In this document: piece by piece, positions 35,039-43,855 of the stretch | How the letters are laid out: each line of letters opens with the position of its first letter | Position numbering within the stretch: position 1 is the stretch's first letter | From: Burkholderiaceae bacterium | Lineage (GTDB): Bacteria > Pseudomonadota > Gammaproteobacteria > Burkholderiales > Burkholderiaceae_C | Reading direction: 5' to 3' | Assembly (NCBI GenBank): GCA_030654805.1 | Contig: JAURWR010000056.1 | Span: 1 to 51,114, forward strand | DNA length: 51,114 bases | The notes under the pieces: generated by a model | The model's database searches: none | Told to the model about the DNA's origin: nothing | Seen by the model: the letters and a program-made list of their open reading frames with translations, nothing else | Position numbers and translations under genes: made by a program

Positions 35039-35180
35039 CGAGCCGATTCGCCGCCCTGCAATGCCTCTGGGGCCAAATGCGCGCAGAACTCGACCGTCGC
35101 CCCGGTCAGCCAGGCTCTCATCTGGGCACGTGCACGATCTCCTGGGCCGGCTGCGCCTGGGCGCTTGCGGTCGGAGCCAA
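35005..35180 (-). pseudogene. Relic of a second tRNA-Phe-type integrase
   Basis: The DNA around 35036-35110 (CATCGAGCCGATTCGCCGCC... on the plus strand) aligns with 28124-28195 of the intact integrase, and the product AHLAPEALQGG parallels AHVAPEALQGA. About 35145-35170 aligns with the TDKRQAQQVHDR segment of the same integrase. The ~250 residues that should lie between are deleted. It is thus the remains of an older element of the same kind. Confidence 0.7.
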
Positions 35181-35310
35181 CGAGGCAGGCGTCGAATTCC
35201 GAAGGAAAACCGTGATGGTTCCGTGAGGACATGTCAGGGACATGGCCCAAGACTCGTTGATGCGTTGCAGTGGCAACGCAGCCCCATCAATCGTTCAACG
35301 GAGCCTCACC

Positions 35311-36441
35311 ATGAACCAAACCCGACGCAATGCGTTCAAGATTCTCGGCCTGACCCTGGCCCTGAGCGGCCTCAGCCTGCCCGCAATGGCACATGGCCAA
35401 GACGATGACGATGGCTACCGTGCCGGCCGAGTCTTCACCAGCACCAACGCGGTGGCCGGCAACGAATTGCTGGTCTATGCAGCACCTCGTGACGGTGCGC
35501 TCAGCCTGCAGGCCCGACTGGCGACTCAAGGCCAAGGCACAGGCACCGGCCTGGGCAACCAGGGTGCCGTGACGCTCAGTGGCAATGGCCGCTTCCTGTT
35601 CGTTGTCAATTCGCTGAGCAACAGCGTCTCCACTTTCGTTGTCCGTCGCAACGGCCTGGAACTGCGCTCCACCGTGGACTCCGGAGGCCAGCGGCCGATC
35701 AGCGTGACCGAGCATGATGGCGTTGTCTACGTGCTCAATGCCGAGGGCGCAGGCAACGTCACAGGCTTTCGCAATCTCGCCGGCACGCTGAAGCCGCTGG
35801 CGGGCAGCACCCAGCCGCTTTCTGCGGCGGGCGGAACAGGAGCAGCCCAGGTCGGGTTCAGCCCCGATGGCGAGGTACTGCTCGTCACCGAGAAAGCCAC
35901 CAACAAACTCACCAGCTACCGCGTGCGCAACAGTGGCCGCATCGACGCGCCGGTGGTGACGGCATCGGCGGGCGCCACTCCGTTCGGCTTCGCCTTCGAC
36001 CGCCGCGGCCATGCGCTGGTTTCAGAAGCCTTTGGCGGCGCGGCCAATGCCAGCGCGGTGTCGTCTTATGGATTCGAAGATTGGGCGTCTGCCAAGCCCA
36101 TGTTGATCAGCCCCACCGTCGGCACGACACAGACCGCCGCATGCTGGGTGGTGGTGACACCCAGTGGTCGCCATGCCTATGTGACGAACACAGGCAGCGG
36201 CACGATCAGTCGCTACAGCGTGCAAAAGTCCGGCAAGGTCGAGCTGGCGCAAGGGATTGCTGCAACGTCCGGTGCCGGCCCGATCGATGCAGCGATTTCG
36301 GCCGACGGTCGCGGCCTGTTCGTGCTGAATTCGGGCAGCAACAGCATCAGCTCTTTTGCGATCGCCCATGACGGCACGTTGACAGCCGCCAGCAGCGCAC
36401 CCGGCTTGCCTGCAGGCAGCAACGGCCTCGCCGCGAACTGA
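35311..36441 (+). CDS. Exported beta-propeller (lactonase-like) protein
   Basis: A 376-residue exported protein. The N-terminus MNQTRRNAFKILGLTLALSG carries a probable Tat motif (RRNAFK) and a cleavage site near AMAHG. The mature part consists of repeats of about 45-50 residues with patterns such as LSGNGRFLFVVNSLSNSVST, FSPDGEVLLVTEKATNKLTS and ADGRGLFVLNSGSNSISSFA, typical of the YncE / 6-phosphogluconolactonase-like seven-bladed propellers. No catalytic residues can be assigned. Start ATG 35311 has GGAG at good spacing. The gene is transcribed convergently with a two-component system and may or may not be its target. Confidence 0.85.
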   Translation: MNQTRRNAFKILGLTLALSGLSLPAMAHGQDDDDGYRAGRVFTSTNAVAGNELLVYAAPRDGALSLQARLATQGQGTGTGLGNQGAVTLSGNGRFLFVVNSLSNSVSTFVVRRNGLELRSTVDSGGQRPISVTEHDGVVYVLNAEGAGNVTGFRNLAGTLKPLAGSTQPLSAAGGTGAAQVGFSPDGEVLLVTEKATNKLTSYRVRNSGRIDAPVVTASAGATPFGFAFDRRGHALVSEAFGGAANASAVSSYGFEDWASAKPMLISPTVGTTQTAACWVVVTPSGRHAYVTNTGSGTISRYSVQKSGKVELAQGIAATSGAGPIDAAISADGRGLFVLNSGSNSISSFAIAHDGTLTAASSAPGLPAGSNGLAAN

Positions 36442-36448
36442 CCCCTTA

Positions 36449-36502
36449 CTGAGGTGCCGCTCCGACACCCCTGCGCAACGGCAGTGAGGTGTCGGGGCTC
36501 AG
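36449..36502. terminator. Bidirectional terminator-like hairpin
   Basis: CTGAG (36449-36453) with CTCAG (36498-36502) and CCGACACC (36462-36469) with GGTGTCGG (36488-36495) form a long two-part stem between two convergent genes. There is no strong T-run. Confidence 0.55.
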
Positions 36503-36546
36503 CATCGCAGGCAACCAGCGTAGTCGCCCCGCCCCGGTTGTGCGGG

Positions 36547-38073
36547 TCAGTTTGCTTGACGCAGCAGGAACTCGAAGCGCGTGCCACGCCTGAGCTCTGA
36601 ATGAACGCGCACCACCGTGCCGTGCAGATCCAGGATCCGCTTCACGATGGCCAAGCCCAGCCCTGAACTTGTCGATGTGGCCGACTCCACGGCGTCAGTG
36701 GCTCGCCAGTAACGCTCGAAGATGTGCGGCAGGTGGCGCGTCTCGATGCCGCAGCCGGTGTCACTCACGCTGATCTGCATGAACGCGCCGCAGTGCTCTA
36801 TGGCCAGCACCACGGTGCCGCCAGATGCGGTGTATCGCAGCGCGTTGTCGATCAGGTTCTGCAGCACGCGCTCGATCATCGCGATGTCAGCAAGCACCTT
36901 GGCCTGCACGTGGCTGCCGGCCGCCAGGCTGAGCAACACGCCCCGCTGCTGCGCGGCCAGCCGATAGGCTTGAACCACGTCCTGCAGCAGCTCGGCCAGA
37001 CAAAAGACTTCCTGCCTGGGTTCGACCTGGCCGGCATCGAGCTTGGACAATTCGAACAGATCAGCGATGCGCTTGCCCAGCAGCTCGACATGGCGCAGCG
37101 CCGTGCGCAGATGGGTGGCGCGCGTCGGCGCGTCAAGCGCCTCGCCGCGCAGCAGCACCGTCTCGACATAGCCCTGAATGCTGGACAAGGGCGTGCGCAG
37201 GTCGTGCGATATGTTGCTCACCAGTTCCCGGCGCTGGCGGTCGCTGTCCTCGAGCCGCTGGAATTGCTGGGCAATGCGTTGCTGCATCGCGTGCACCGCT
37301 TTGCGCAACACGCCGATTTCGTCGCCAGACTCGCTCTGCGCGGGCACACCGCCATCGTCGCGGAACGACTTCAGCTCGTCCGTGAGCTGGTGCAGCGGGC
37401 GGGTCAGTTGCTGCCACGCGAGCCAAAGCACTGCCGCCGCCAGCAGCGTGGACAGCGTGGCACCGATGGCCATCGCACGCAGTGCACCGGAATTGGCCAG
37501 ACTGGCCGAGACACCCTGAGCCATGCTGCCGTTGAGCACGATGTAGAGGTAGCCCATGCTGCCGCCCGGTGGCGAGATGGCCGACGCCGAAAAGGTGTTG
37601 GCGTGCGCCGGGTCGCGCGGGTCGGTGCCCAGCACCGGCAGGAGGACGGTGGCATCGTTCGAGGAGCTCAAAAGTCGGCGCATCGGCGCCATGTCGACCT
37701 GCGCACCCACCGGGTCCGGCCCCTGCAAACCTTCCAGCGCGTGCGCCAGGACCCGGCCATTGGCGTCAAGCAGATAGACCTCGACGGCCGGGTTGATCAT
37801 CATCACGTGATGCGCGATCTCTTTCATGCGCCCTGGATCCGGCTGACCACCGATGGTCAACAAGCCCGGCGGCTGGTGCTCGACGACGTAGCGCGCCAGC
37901 CCCAGGTTCATGCGCTGATCGGCTTCAAGCGCCGTCTGCGCGCTGTAGCGCTGCAGCAGGAAGTACATCAACAGGCCCAGGCCCAGCAGGAGGGGTCCGG
38001 CCACGAGAGCCGCGCGCACGTGCAGCCGCCGCCAAATTGCAACGCCCCGTGCGTGCTTGAGCGATGGCTTCAC
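36547..38073 (-). CDS. Sensor histidine kinase (two-component)
   Basis: A 508-residue inner-membrane kinase. Two transmembrane helices near residues 20-40 and 190-212 enclose a periplasmic sensor domain of about 150 residues. A HAMP domain (TRPLHQLTDELKSFRDDGGV), a HisKA domain (LVSNISHDLRTPLSSIQGYV) and an ATPase domain (LQNLIDNALRY, DTGCGIETRHLPHIFERYW, SSGLGLAIVKRI) follow. I place the start at GTG 38073, overlapping the regulator stop (GTGA). The frame extends 11 codons upstream inside the regulator gene. The stimulus is unknown. Confidence 0.9.
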   Translation of the reverse strand: MKPSLKHARGVAIWRRLHVRAALVAGPLLLGLGLLMYFLLQRYSAQTALEADQRMNLGLARYVVEHQPPGLLTIGGQPDPGRMKEIAHHVMMINPAVEVYLLDANGRVLAHALEGLQGPDPVGAQVDMAPMRRLLSSSNDATVLLPVLGTDPRDPAHANTFSASAISPPGGSMGYLYIVLNGSMAQGVSASLANSGALRAMAIGATLSTLLAAAVLWLAWQQLTRPLHQLTDELKSFRDDGGVPAQSESGDEIGVLRKAVHAMQQRIAQQFQRLEDSDRQRRELVSNISHDLRTPLSSIQGYVETVLLRGEALDAPTRATHLRTALRHVELLGKRIADLFELSKLDAGQVEPRQEVFCLAELLQDVVQAYRLAAQQRGVLLSLAAGSHVQAKVLADIAMIERVLQNLIDNALRYTASGGTVVLAIEHCGAFMQISVSDTGCGIETRHLPHIFERYWRATDAVESATSTSSGLGLAIVKRILDLHGTVVRVHSELRRGTRFEFLLRQAN

Positions 38074-38843
38074 TTCGCCACCTCGAAGCGGTAGCCGACG
38101 CCCCACACCGTGTGAATGAATGCAGCCTCCGCGCGCTCGTCACCGAGTTTGCTTCGCAGCCGATTGATGTGGCTGTTGACGGTGTGGTCGTACCCGTCAT
38201 GGCCGTGCCCCCAGACATCGGCGAGCAGCTCGGTGCGAGTGAACACCCGGCCGGGGTGCTGTACGAAGTGCCACAGCAGATCGAACTCGCGCGGTGTCAG
38301 CACAACCTCGACGCCGGAAAGCCAGGCACGCCGCTGCACGCGGTCGACCGTCAAGGTGCCTTGCTCGACGAGCGTTGGTTTCTGCGCCATCGCCTCGGTG
38401 GTGCGTGCGGCCGTCACGGCCGAGCGGCGCAGCAAGGCCTTCACTCGTGCCTGCAGTTCCGGCACGCTGAAAGGCTTGGTCAGGTAGTCGTCGGCTCCCA
38501 GCTCGAGCCCCAGCACGCGGTCGAGTTCCCCGCTGCGCGCGGTGAGCATCAGGATCGGCACATGGGAGGTTTGTGCCCGCACCCTGCGGCACAGGTCCAG
38601 TCCGTTCAGACCGGGAAGGCGAATGTCGAGCACGATGGCATCCCACGCCTGCTGCAGCGCAAGTTGCAGGCCGCCCGGGCCGTCATTGGCCAAGGTGACG
38701 TGGGCCGGCAGGTCTGACAGATGCAACGCGATCAGTTCGGCGATGTCGCGCTCGTCCTCGATCACGAGGATGCTGTGCGGGGCATGCCCCACCACGACAG
38801 GCATCGGGCGGGTTGCCGGATCAAGGTAAGTCATGTTGGTCAT
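38070..38843 (-). CDS. OmpR/PhoB-family response regulator
   Basis: A 257-residue regulator. The receiver domain has IEDE near residue 30, phosphoacceptor D73 in VLDIRLPGLNG and the lysine of YLTKPFS. The C-terminal winged-helix domain is typical of OmpR/PhoB (LTPREFDLLWHFVQHPGRVF, RTELLADVWG, TVNSHINRLRSKLGD, VWGVGYRFE). Starts at 38843 (MTNMTYLDP) or 38834 are both possible; neither has a good Shine-Dalgarno. It is cotranscribed with and overlaps the kinase. About 210 bp of unremarkable DNA separates it from the divergent methyltransferase gene. Confidence 0.92.
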   Translation of the reverse strand: MTNMTYLDPATRPMPVVVGHAPHSILVIEDERDIAELIALHLSDLPAHVTLANDGPGGLQLALQQAWDAIVLDIRLPGLNGLDLCRRVRAQTSHVPILMLTARSGELDRVLGLELGADDYLTKPFSVPELQARVKALLRRSAVTAARTTEAMAQKPTLVEQGTLTVDRVQRRAWLSGVEVVLTPREFDLLWHFVQHPGRVFTRTELLADVWGHGHDGYDHTVNSHINRLRSKLGDERAEAAFIHTVWGVGYRFEVAK

Positions 38844-39054
38844 GGAACAGTTGAGAGACTGTGGGACCTGGATGCGCCGGTGAGGCGAGCACGGGTTTGC
38901 ACAAGCACACGAACACCGTCGACGCACGCGCATGAGTCGGCGTGGATGTCGATTCCTTTCACTTCGACGCTCCGAAGCCTCCCGATGGGGAGTCCCGGGA
39001 ATCGAACGCGTGGCCGTCGGCCGACAAGCGCTCCACTTCACTACAGTCAGGGAG

Positions 39055-39714
39055 ATGAATAGCCACCGCTCCAGCCAGCCAAATGTCCGCCTGCACAGCC
39101 CCGCCGCTGAGCGCAACCAGGCGCAGATCCTGGCCGAGTTGCGGCGCGTGCTGCCTCGCAAGGGCCTGGCGCTGGAAATTGCCAGCGGCACCGGACAGCA
39201 CGCAGCGCACTTCGCCGTCGGCCTGCACGGCTGGCACTGGCAACCCACGGACGCAGAGCCGCAGGCCCTGGCCTCGATCGACGCATGGTGCGGCGGATTG
39301 ACCAACGTCCGGCCTGCGCTGCATCTGGACGTGCTGGCCGCAGCGCGGGATGCGTCGCAGGGCAACATGCCCGCGCCGTTCGACGCCATCTACTGCGCCA
39401 ACATGCTGCACATCTCGCCATGGGACACCTGTGCGGCGTTGATGCGACTTGCAGCGCAGCACCTCACGGCAAGCGGCGTGCTGTTGCTCTATGGTCCCTA
39501 CCTGGAAGACACCGTGCCCACCGCGCCGAGCAACCTCGCATTCGATGCCGACCTGCGCGCCCGCGATGCGGCTTGGGGGCTGCGCCGTCTGGCAGATGTG
39601 CTGCAGCAGGCACAGGCCGTCGGGCTGCAAATTCGCGAAAGGGTGCCGATGCCCGCCAACAACCTGCTGCTGGTGCTGGAGCGGGCCGCCCCGTCGGTGG
39701 AGAAGGCCACGTGA
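39055..39714 (+). CDS. DUF938 SAM-dependent methyltransferase
   Basis: A 219-residue Rossmann-fold protein of the DUF938 family. It has the family N-terminus SPAAERNQAQILAELRRVLP, SAM motif I ALEIASGTGQHAAHFA, motif II QPTDAEP and the block FDAIYCANMLHISPW typical of DUF938, then LLLYGPY. The substrate is unknown. The frame continues upstream to 38932, but ATG 39055 with AGGGAG directly before it fits the family's N-terminus. Its stop overlaps the GTG of the next gene, so the pair are coupled. Confidence 0.87.
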   Translation: MNSHRSSQPNVRLHSPAAERNQAQILAELRRVLPRKGLALEIASGTGQHAAHFAVGLHGWHWQPTDAEPQALASIDAWCGGLTNVRPALHLDVLAAARDASQGNMPAPFDAIYCANMLHISPWDTCAALMRLAAQHLTASGVLLLYGPYLEDTVPTAPSNLAFDADLRARDAAWGLRRLADVLQQAQAVGLQIRERVPMPANNLLLVLERAAPSVEKAT

Positions 39715-40214
39715 GTCTGAAGTACCTGGCGGGGTACGCACCCGACGTGCTCGCCCGCGTCAGCGAACTGATCGCGCAGGGCCGCCTGGGCGACAGCGTT
39801 CGGCAGCGCTATCCCGAGGCGCACGCCGTGCGCAGCGACCCGGCGCTGTACGACTACGTGATGGAGCTGAAGTCCCGTTTCATGCGCAGCGCGCCGCCGG
39901 TCGCCAAGGTGGCCTACGACAACCGCCTGCAGTTGCTGCACAACGCGCTGGGCACCCACACCAGCATGTCGCGAGTGCAGGGCAATCGGCTGAAGTCCAA
40001 GCGTGAGATCCGGGTGGCGAGCCTGTTCAAGGAAGCGCCCGGCTCTTTCCTGAAGATGATCGTCGTGCATGAGCTGGCGCACCTGAAGGAGCGCGATCAC
40101 GACAAACCGTTCTATGCGCTGTGCACTTACATGGAACCGGCCTATCACCAGCTCGAGTTCGACCTGCGGCTGTGGCTCACCGCCCGCGAGCTCGAAGCCT
40201 CTGCGGCTGGCTGA
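39711..40214 (+). CDS. YgjP-like metallopeptidase (DUF45 type)
   Basis: A 167-residue cytoplasmic protein with a zinc-peptidase signature HELAH in MIVVHELAHLKERDHDKPFY, where the following D/H and the F are also conserved in YgjP/DUF45 proteins. The upstream strand SMSRVQGNRLKSKREIRVAS fits the family as well. Substrate unknown. Starts at GTG 39711, overlapping the methyltransferase stop in GTGA; there is no Shine-Dalgarno, so it depends on coupled translation. A hypothetical gene converges on it 14 bp downstream. Confidence 0.82.
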   Translation: MSLKYLAGYAPDVLARVSELIAQGRLGDSVRQRYPEAHAVRSDPALYDYVMELKSRFMRSAPPVAKVAYDNRLQLLHNALGTHTSMSRVQGNRLKSKREIRVASLFKEAPGSFLKMIVVHELAHLKERDHDKPFYALCTYMEPAYHQLEFDLRLWLTARELEASAAG

Positions 40215-40228
40215 CGGCCTGTCTCCGG

Positions 40229-40726
40229 TCAGGACGGCTTTCGAAAGCCGTCCTCGATCCATGCCCCCGCGCTGCCTGCCGTCAGGCGGAAGCCAGCCGA
40301 CACACGCACCTGCGCGAGCGACTCGCCAAAGGCATCGACCGCAGCCAGCAGTGCGTGCGGGTCGTCCTCGTCGGGCACGATGTCGAGGGTGACGGTGAGG
40401 CGCCCGGTGGTTGCCTGAACGACGACGCTCTTGTGCAGCTGCGCGTGCAACTGCTGCTCATGCCGGCGCAGCACCTCGGCAGCGGTCTTCACCAGCGTGT
40501 TGAAGGCCGCCGTGTCGAGCGGCTTCGGGTTCTTCTTGTCGCGTCCCATGGTCCAGGGGCCGACCAGCGCGGGTTCGGCCTCGCCCTGCTTGATCATCGC
40601 CACCGCCCAGCCCTCGTCGTCCTCGTTCTTGATGACGCGAGCGGTCCAGCCGTTGTCGCGCCACAGACGCGGCTCGTGCACAGGCGCGTCGTCGGCTTCG
40701 GGCACGATCGTGGAATTCAGAGTCAT
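40229..40726 (-). CDS. Conserved-looking hypothetical protein
   Basis: A 165-residue soluble protein without signal peptide or membrane segment. It starts MTLNSTIVPEADDAPVHEPR and contains EPRLWRDNGWTARVIKNEDD, LVGPWTMGRDKKNPKPLDTA and a C-terminal strand pair with RLTVTLDIVPDEDDPHALLA. Codon use matches the surrounding host genes. I do not recognise a family or function. Its stop faces the YgjP-like gene; its promoter would lie in the 167-bp gap before the secreted-protein gene at 40894, in which I see no clear motif. Confidence 0.7.
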   Translation of the reverse strand: MTLNSTIVPEADDAPVHEPRLWRDNGWTARVIKNEDDEGWAVAMIKQGEAEPALVGPWTMGRDKKNPKPLDTAAFNTLVKTAAEVLRRHEQQLHAQLHKSVVVQATTGRLTVTLDIVPDEDDPHALLAAVDAFGESLAQVRVSAGFRLTAGSAGAWIEDGFRKPS

Positions 40727-40893
40727 GCGGTGTGCCTTGCTGCGGTCGCGTCGAGGGAATGTGGGGATGGCGCACGCAGCTTGACGCGGCGCAAGGTTCG
40801 CGGAAGCTGATCGTGTTACACCTGCTCACCGACCGTCTGGAGCGCTTGCGGCCATTCCGCTGCCATGCCGCCCCGGCCAATGAAGGATACGTG

Positions 40894-41277
40894 ATGAAGC
40901 TTCCTTGCCTGTCTCTGACCGCCGCGCTGGCGCTGGCCTTTTCGGCCCCGGTCGCCACCGCAGAGACACGTGCAGCGGCGCCCGCCGCACGCGCATCGGC
41001 GCCGACTGTGGTCACGCCTGGCCCGCGGCTGATGTCACCGGCCGAAATGAACGAGAACGCATCGCCTCCGGGCGAACTGCGGCCCGAGAACGCAGTGACG
41101 CCGCAGATCGTCATCCCGCTGCGCAAACAGCCATCCGTCCAGCCGAAGCCCGAGAAGCGCAACCTGAAGGGCGTGAAGCCCGCCACGGCTGGCGGGGTCA
41201 ACGATGCCGCAGCGCGTTGCGAGGCGCTTACAGACGCCGCTGCGCGTGCGGCTTGCCGCGAAAGCGCCAAGCGTTGA
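40894..41277 (+). CDS. Small exported protein of unknown function
   Basis: A 127-residue protein with a signal peptide (MKLPCLSLTAALALAFSAPV, cleavage near ATAET) and a low-complexity mature part rich in alanine and proline, ending NDAAARCEALTDAAARAACR with two cysteines. AAGGA lies 7 nt before ATG 40894. No family is recognised. It is 43 bp upstream of ccoI in the same direction and could be the first gene of the cbb3 operon, but nothing in it suggests a role in oxidase assembly. Confidence 0.65.
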   Translation: MKLPCLSLTAALALAFSAPVATAETRAAAPAARASAPTVVTPGPRLMSPAEMNENASPPGELRPENAVTPQIVIPLRKQPSVQPKPEKRNLKGVKPATAGGVNDAAARCEALTDAAARAACRESAKR

Positions 41278-41320
41278 GACAGAGTCAGCCCGCAGCACAG
41301 CGGTTCGAGGTCCTGCGCCC

Positions 41321-43606
41321 ATGAGCACGACATCCTTTCCCGAATCACCTTTTTCCGCACTCGCCACGGTGCCTGCTGCGCGCGTGCTCGACGAGCCGGA
41401 GCAGACCGCGCTGTTCACGCGATGGGCCGTCGATCGCGGCGAGCGACGCATCGGCGTGTCGTCGCTGAGGTTGTCGGGCATCACCTGCGCCGCGTGCGCA
41501 TTGCCCATCGAACAGGCGCTGCGTGAGGTCGAAGGCGTGATCGAGGCCACGGTCAACGCGGCGGCCATGCGCGCCTCGGTGCGCTGGGACCCGGCACGCA
41601 CCCGGCCTTCGGCCCTGGTCGACGCGGTGCAGCGTGCCGGCTACGAGGCCTTGCCCGACACCGCCGCCGCTGCGCGCGAATCGCGTCGCAGCGAATCCCG
41701 CCAGGCGCTGTGGCGGCTGTTCGTCGCGGCGTTCTGCTCCATGCAAGTCATGATGCTGGCAACGCCGGCCTATGTGGCCGGGCCCGGCGGCATCGAACCT
41801 GATCTGCTGCGCCTGCTGAACTGGGGCAGCTGGGTGATGGCGCTGCCGGTGATGGCGTTTTCGGCCCGGCCTTTCTTCGCCGGCGCCTGGAAGGCCCTGC
41901 GCCTGCGCCACATCGGCATGGACGTGCCGGTGTCGATCGGCATCCTGATCACGTTCATCGCGAGCAGCGGCGCCGCATTCGACCCGCACGGGCCGTTCGG
42001 CAGCACCGTCTACTTCGACTCGCTGACGATGTTCGTCGCGCTGCTGCTGGCCGGCCGGTGGCTCGAGGTGCGCGCGCGCCACCGCGCCGCCGAAACTTTC
42101 GAAAACGCGCTCGGCGCGCTGCCGGAAATCGCCACGCGCCTCCTCGCCGACGGCCGCACCGAAACCATCGGCATCGCCCGGCTGTGCGTTGGCGACCGCG
42201 TGCGTGTCGCGGCGGGCGAGGCGTTTCCGGCGGACGGCTGCGTGCTGGAAGGCCGCACCTCCGCCGACGAGGCCCTGCTGAGTGGCGAATCGTCGCCCCA
42301 GGACAAGGCGCCCGGCGCCGAGGTGGTCGCCGGCAGCGTGAACCTCGAATCACCGGTGGTGGTCCAGGTGCTGCGCACCGGCGCCGACACCCGCCACGAG
42401 GCCATCGTCGCGTTGATGCGCGAGGCCCAATCGCAAAGGCCGTCGAGCGCCCGCTGGGCCGATCGCTGGGCAGCCCCCTTCCTGTGGGCGGTGCTGCTGC
42501 TCGCGGGCGGCGCGGCGGCGGTGTGGAGCGTGATCGACCCGAGCCGCGCGCTGTGGGTGGCGGTGTCTGTGCTGATCGTCACCTGCCCGTGCGCCCTGTC
42601 TCTGGCGACGCCGTCGGCGTTGCTGGCTGCGGCGAATGCCCTGGCGCGGCGTGGCGTGCTGCTGCGACGGCTCGAGGCACTGGAAGGCATGGCCGGCTGC
42701 ACGCGGCTGTTCGTCGACAAGACCGGCACGTTGACCGAAGACCGTCCTCGCTACACCGGCTGCGTGCGCCTGCCCGCCGCCGCCCTGATCGATGAGCCGA
42801 CGCTGCTGCAACTGGCGGCATCGCTGGCCGCGTGGTCGCGACACCCGCTGGCTCAGGCGTTGTGCGAATCGCAATCGGCCTCGACCGCAGACACACCCAC
42901 CTGGCACGCACTGCGCGAGCAGCCGGGCGCTGGGGTGGAGGGACAGGATGCGCAAGGACGGCGCTGGCGACTGGGCAGCGCGCACTGGGTCGGGGGGCCC
43001 AGTGCCAGCACCGACGACAGCGCCGGACTCGAAACCTGGTTCGGCCCGATCGGGCAACCGATGGCCCGCCTGCGCTTCGACGAGACGGTGCGCCCCGATG
43101 TGGCGGCAGCCCTGGCAGACCTGCGCGCCGAAGGCCTGCGTGTCACGCTGCTGTCGGGCGACGCGCCAAGCCGGGTCGATCGCATGGCTGCGCTGCTGGG
43201 CCTGGATTCGGCCGTCGGGGGCGCCACCCCGGAAGCCAAGCTGGCTGCGGTTCGCGCGGCTCAGGCGGACGGCGAGACGGTGGCCATGCTGGGCGACGGC
43301 ATCAACGACGCACCGGTATTGGCCCAAGCCGACGTGTCGCTGGCGATGGGCGCAGGCGCGCTGCTCGCGCGCGGCCACGCCGACGCGGTGCTGCTGGCGA
43401 ATCGCATCGGCGACGTCGTCGAACTGCGCCGCATGTCCCAACGCTGCATCCGCGTCATCCGCCAGAACATCGCCTGGGCCGCCACCTACAACGCGGTGTG
43501 CGTTCCGCTCGCGCTGGCCGGCATGCTGCCACCTTGGGCGGCCGGCCTTGGCATGGCGACGAGTTCGCTATTTGTTGTCTGCAACGCGCTGCGGCTGCGG
43601 CACTGA
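41321..43606 (+). CDS. ccoI: Copper P-type ATPase of cbb3 oxidase assembly
   Basis: Cu(I)-exporting P1B ATPase (FixI/CcoI) that supplies copper for CuB of the cbb3 oxidase. The 761-residue protein has an HMA domain with GITCAACALP (C56, C59), about eight transmembrane helices, the ion-site CPC motif (C422-P-C424) in VTCPCALSLATPSALL, the phosphorylated D466 in DKTGTLTE and MLGDGINDAPVLAQADVS in the hinge. The assignment to CcoI rather than CopA rests on the following ccoS and ccoN genes. Start ATG 41321 has only a weak ribosome site. Confidence 0.93.
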   Translation: MSTTSFPESPFSALATVPAARVLDEPEQTALFTRWAVDRGERRIGVSSLRLSGITCAACALPIEQALREVEGVIEATVNAAAMRASVRWDPARTRPSALVDAVQRAGYEALPDTAAAARESRRSESRQALWRLFVAAFCSMQVMMLATPAYVAGPGGIEPDLLRLLNWGSWVMALPVMAFSARPFFAGAWKALRLRHIGMDVPVSIGILITFIASSGAAFDPHGPFGSTVYFDSLTMFVALLLAGRWLEVRARHRAAETFENALGALPEIATRLLADGRTETIGIARLCVGDRVRVAAGEAFPADGCVLEGRTSADEALLSGESSPQDKAPGAEVVAGSVNLESPVVVQVLRTGADTRHEAIVALMREAQSQRPSSARWADRWAAPFLWAVLLLAGGAAAVWSVIDPSRALWVAVSVLIVTCPCALSLATPSALLAAANALARRGVLLRRLEALEGMAGCTRLFVDKTGTLTEDRPRYTGCVRLPAAALIDEPTLLQLAASLAAWSRHPLAQALCESQSASTADTPTWHALREQPGAGVEGQDAQGRRWRLGSAHWVGGPSASTDDSAGLETWFGPIGQPMARLRFDETVRPDVAAALADLRAEGLRVTLLSGDAPSRVDRMAALLGLDSAVGGATPEAKLAAVRAAQADGETVAMLGDGINDAPVLAQADVSLAMGAGALLARGHADAVLLANRIGDVVELRRMSQRCIRVIRQNIAWAATYNAVCVPLALAGMLPPWAAGLGMATSSLFVVCNALRLRH

Positions 43607-43615
43607 GGATCTGAA

Positions 43616-43855
43616 ATGGATGTGCTCTACCTGCTGGTGCCGATGTCCGTGGTCGCGATGCTCGGCATCCTGGCCGTGTTCGCCTGGGCGCTGCACGGCG
43701 GTCAGTTCGAGGAAATCGACGCCGTCGGCGCGCAGATTCTTGAGTCCAGCGACGCCCCGTTGGGCGCCGCACTTGATTCCGATCAACCCGCATCCGGACG
43801 GGCGCTGGAAAAATCGGCCACTGTGAGTATCAATAGCCAGAGGAGTTCCCCATGA
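43616..43855 (+). CDS. ccoS: cbb3 oxidase maturation protein CcoS
   Basis: A 79-residue membrane protein required for cofactor insertion into cbb3 oxidase. It has one N-terminal helix ([20 protein letters not shown], then VFAWAL) and the CcoS hallmark of a short acidic stretch ([15 protein letters not shown]). It is a little longer than many CcoS proteins, with an extra serine-rich tail. It lies 9 bp after ccoI and its stop overlaps the ccoN start (ATGA). Confidence 0.9.
   Translation: MDVLYLLVPMSVVAMLGILAVFAWALHGGQFEEIDAVGAQILESSDAPLGAALDSDQPASGRALEKSATVSINSQRSSP

Noticed and set aside
43600-43855. FNR box upstream of ccoN, suggested by GTATCAATAG
   Set aside because: ATCAA is present but the partner half-site is CTGT at the wrong position; it does not fit TTGAT-N4-ATCAA.
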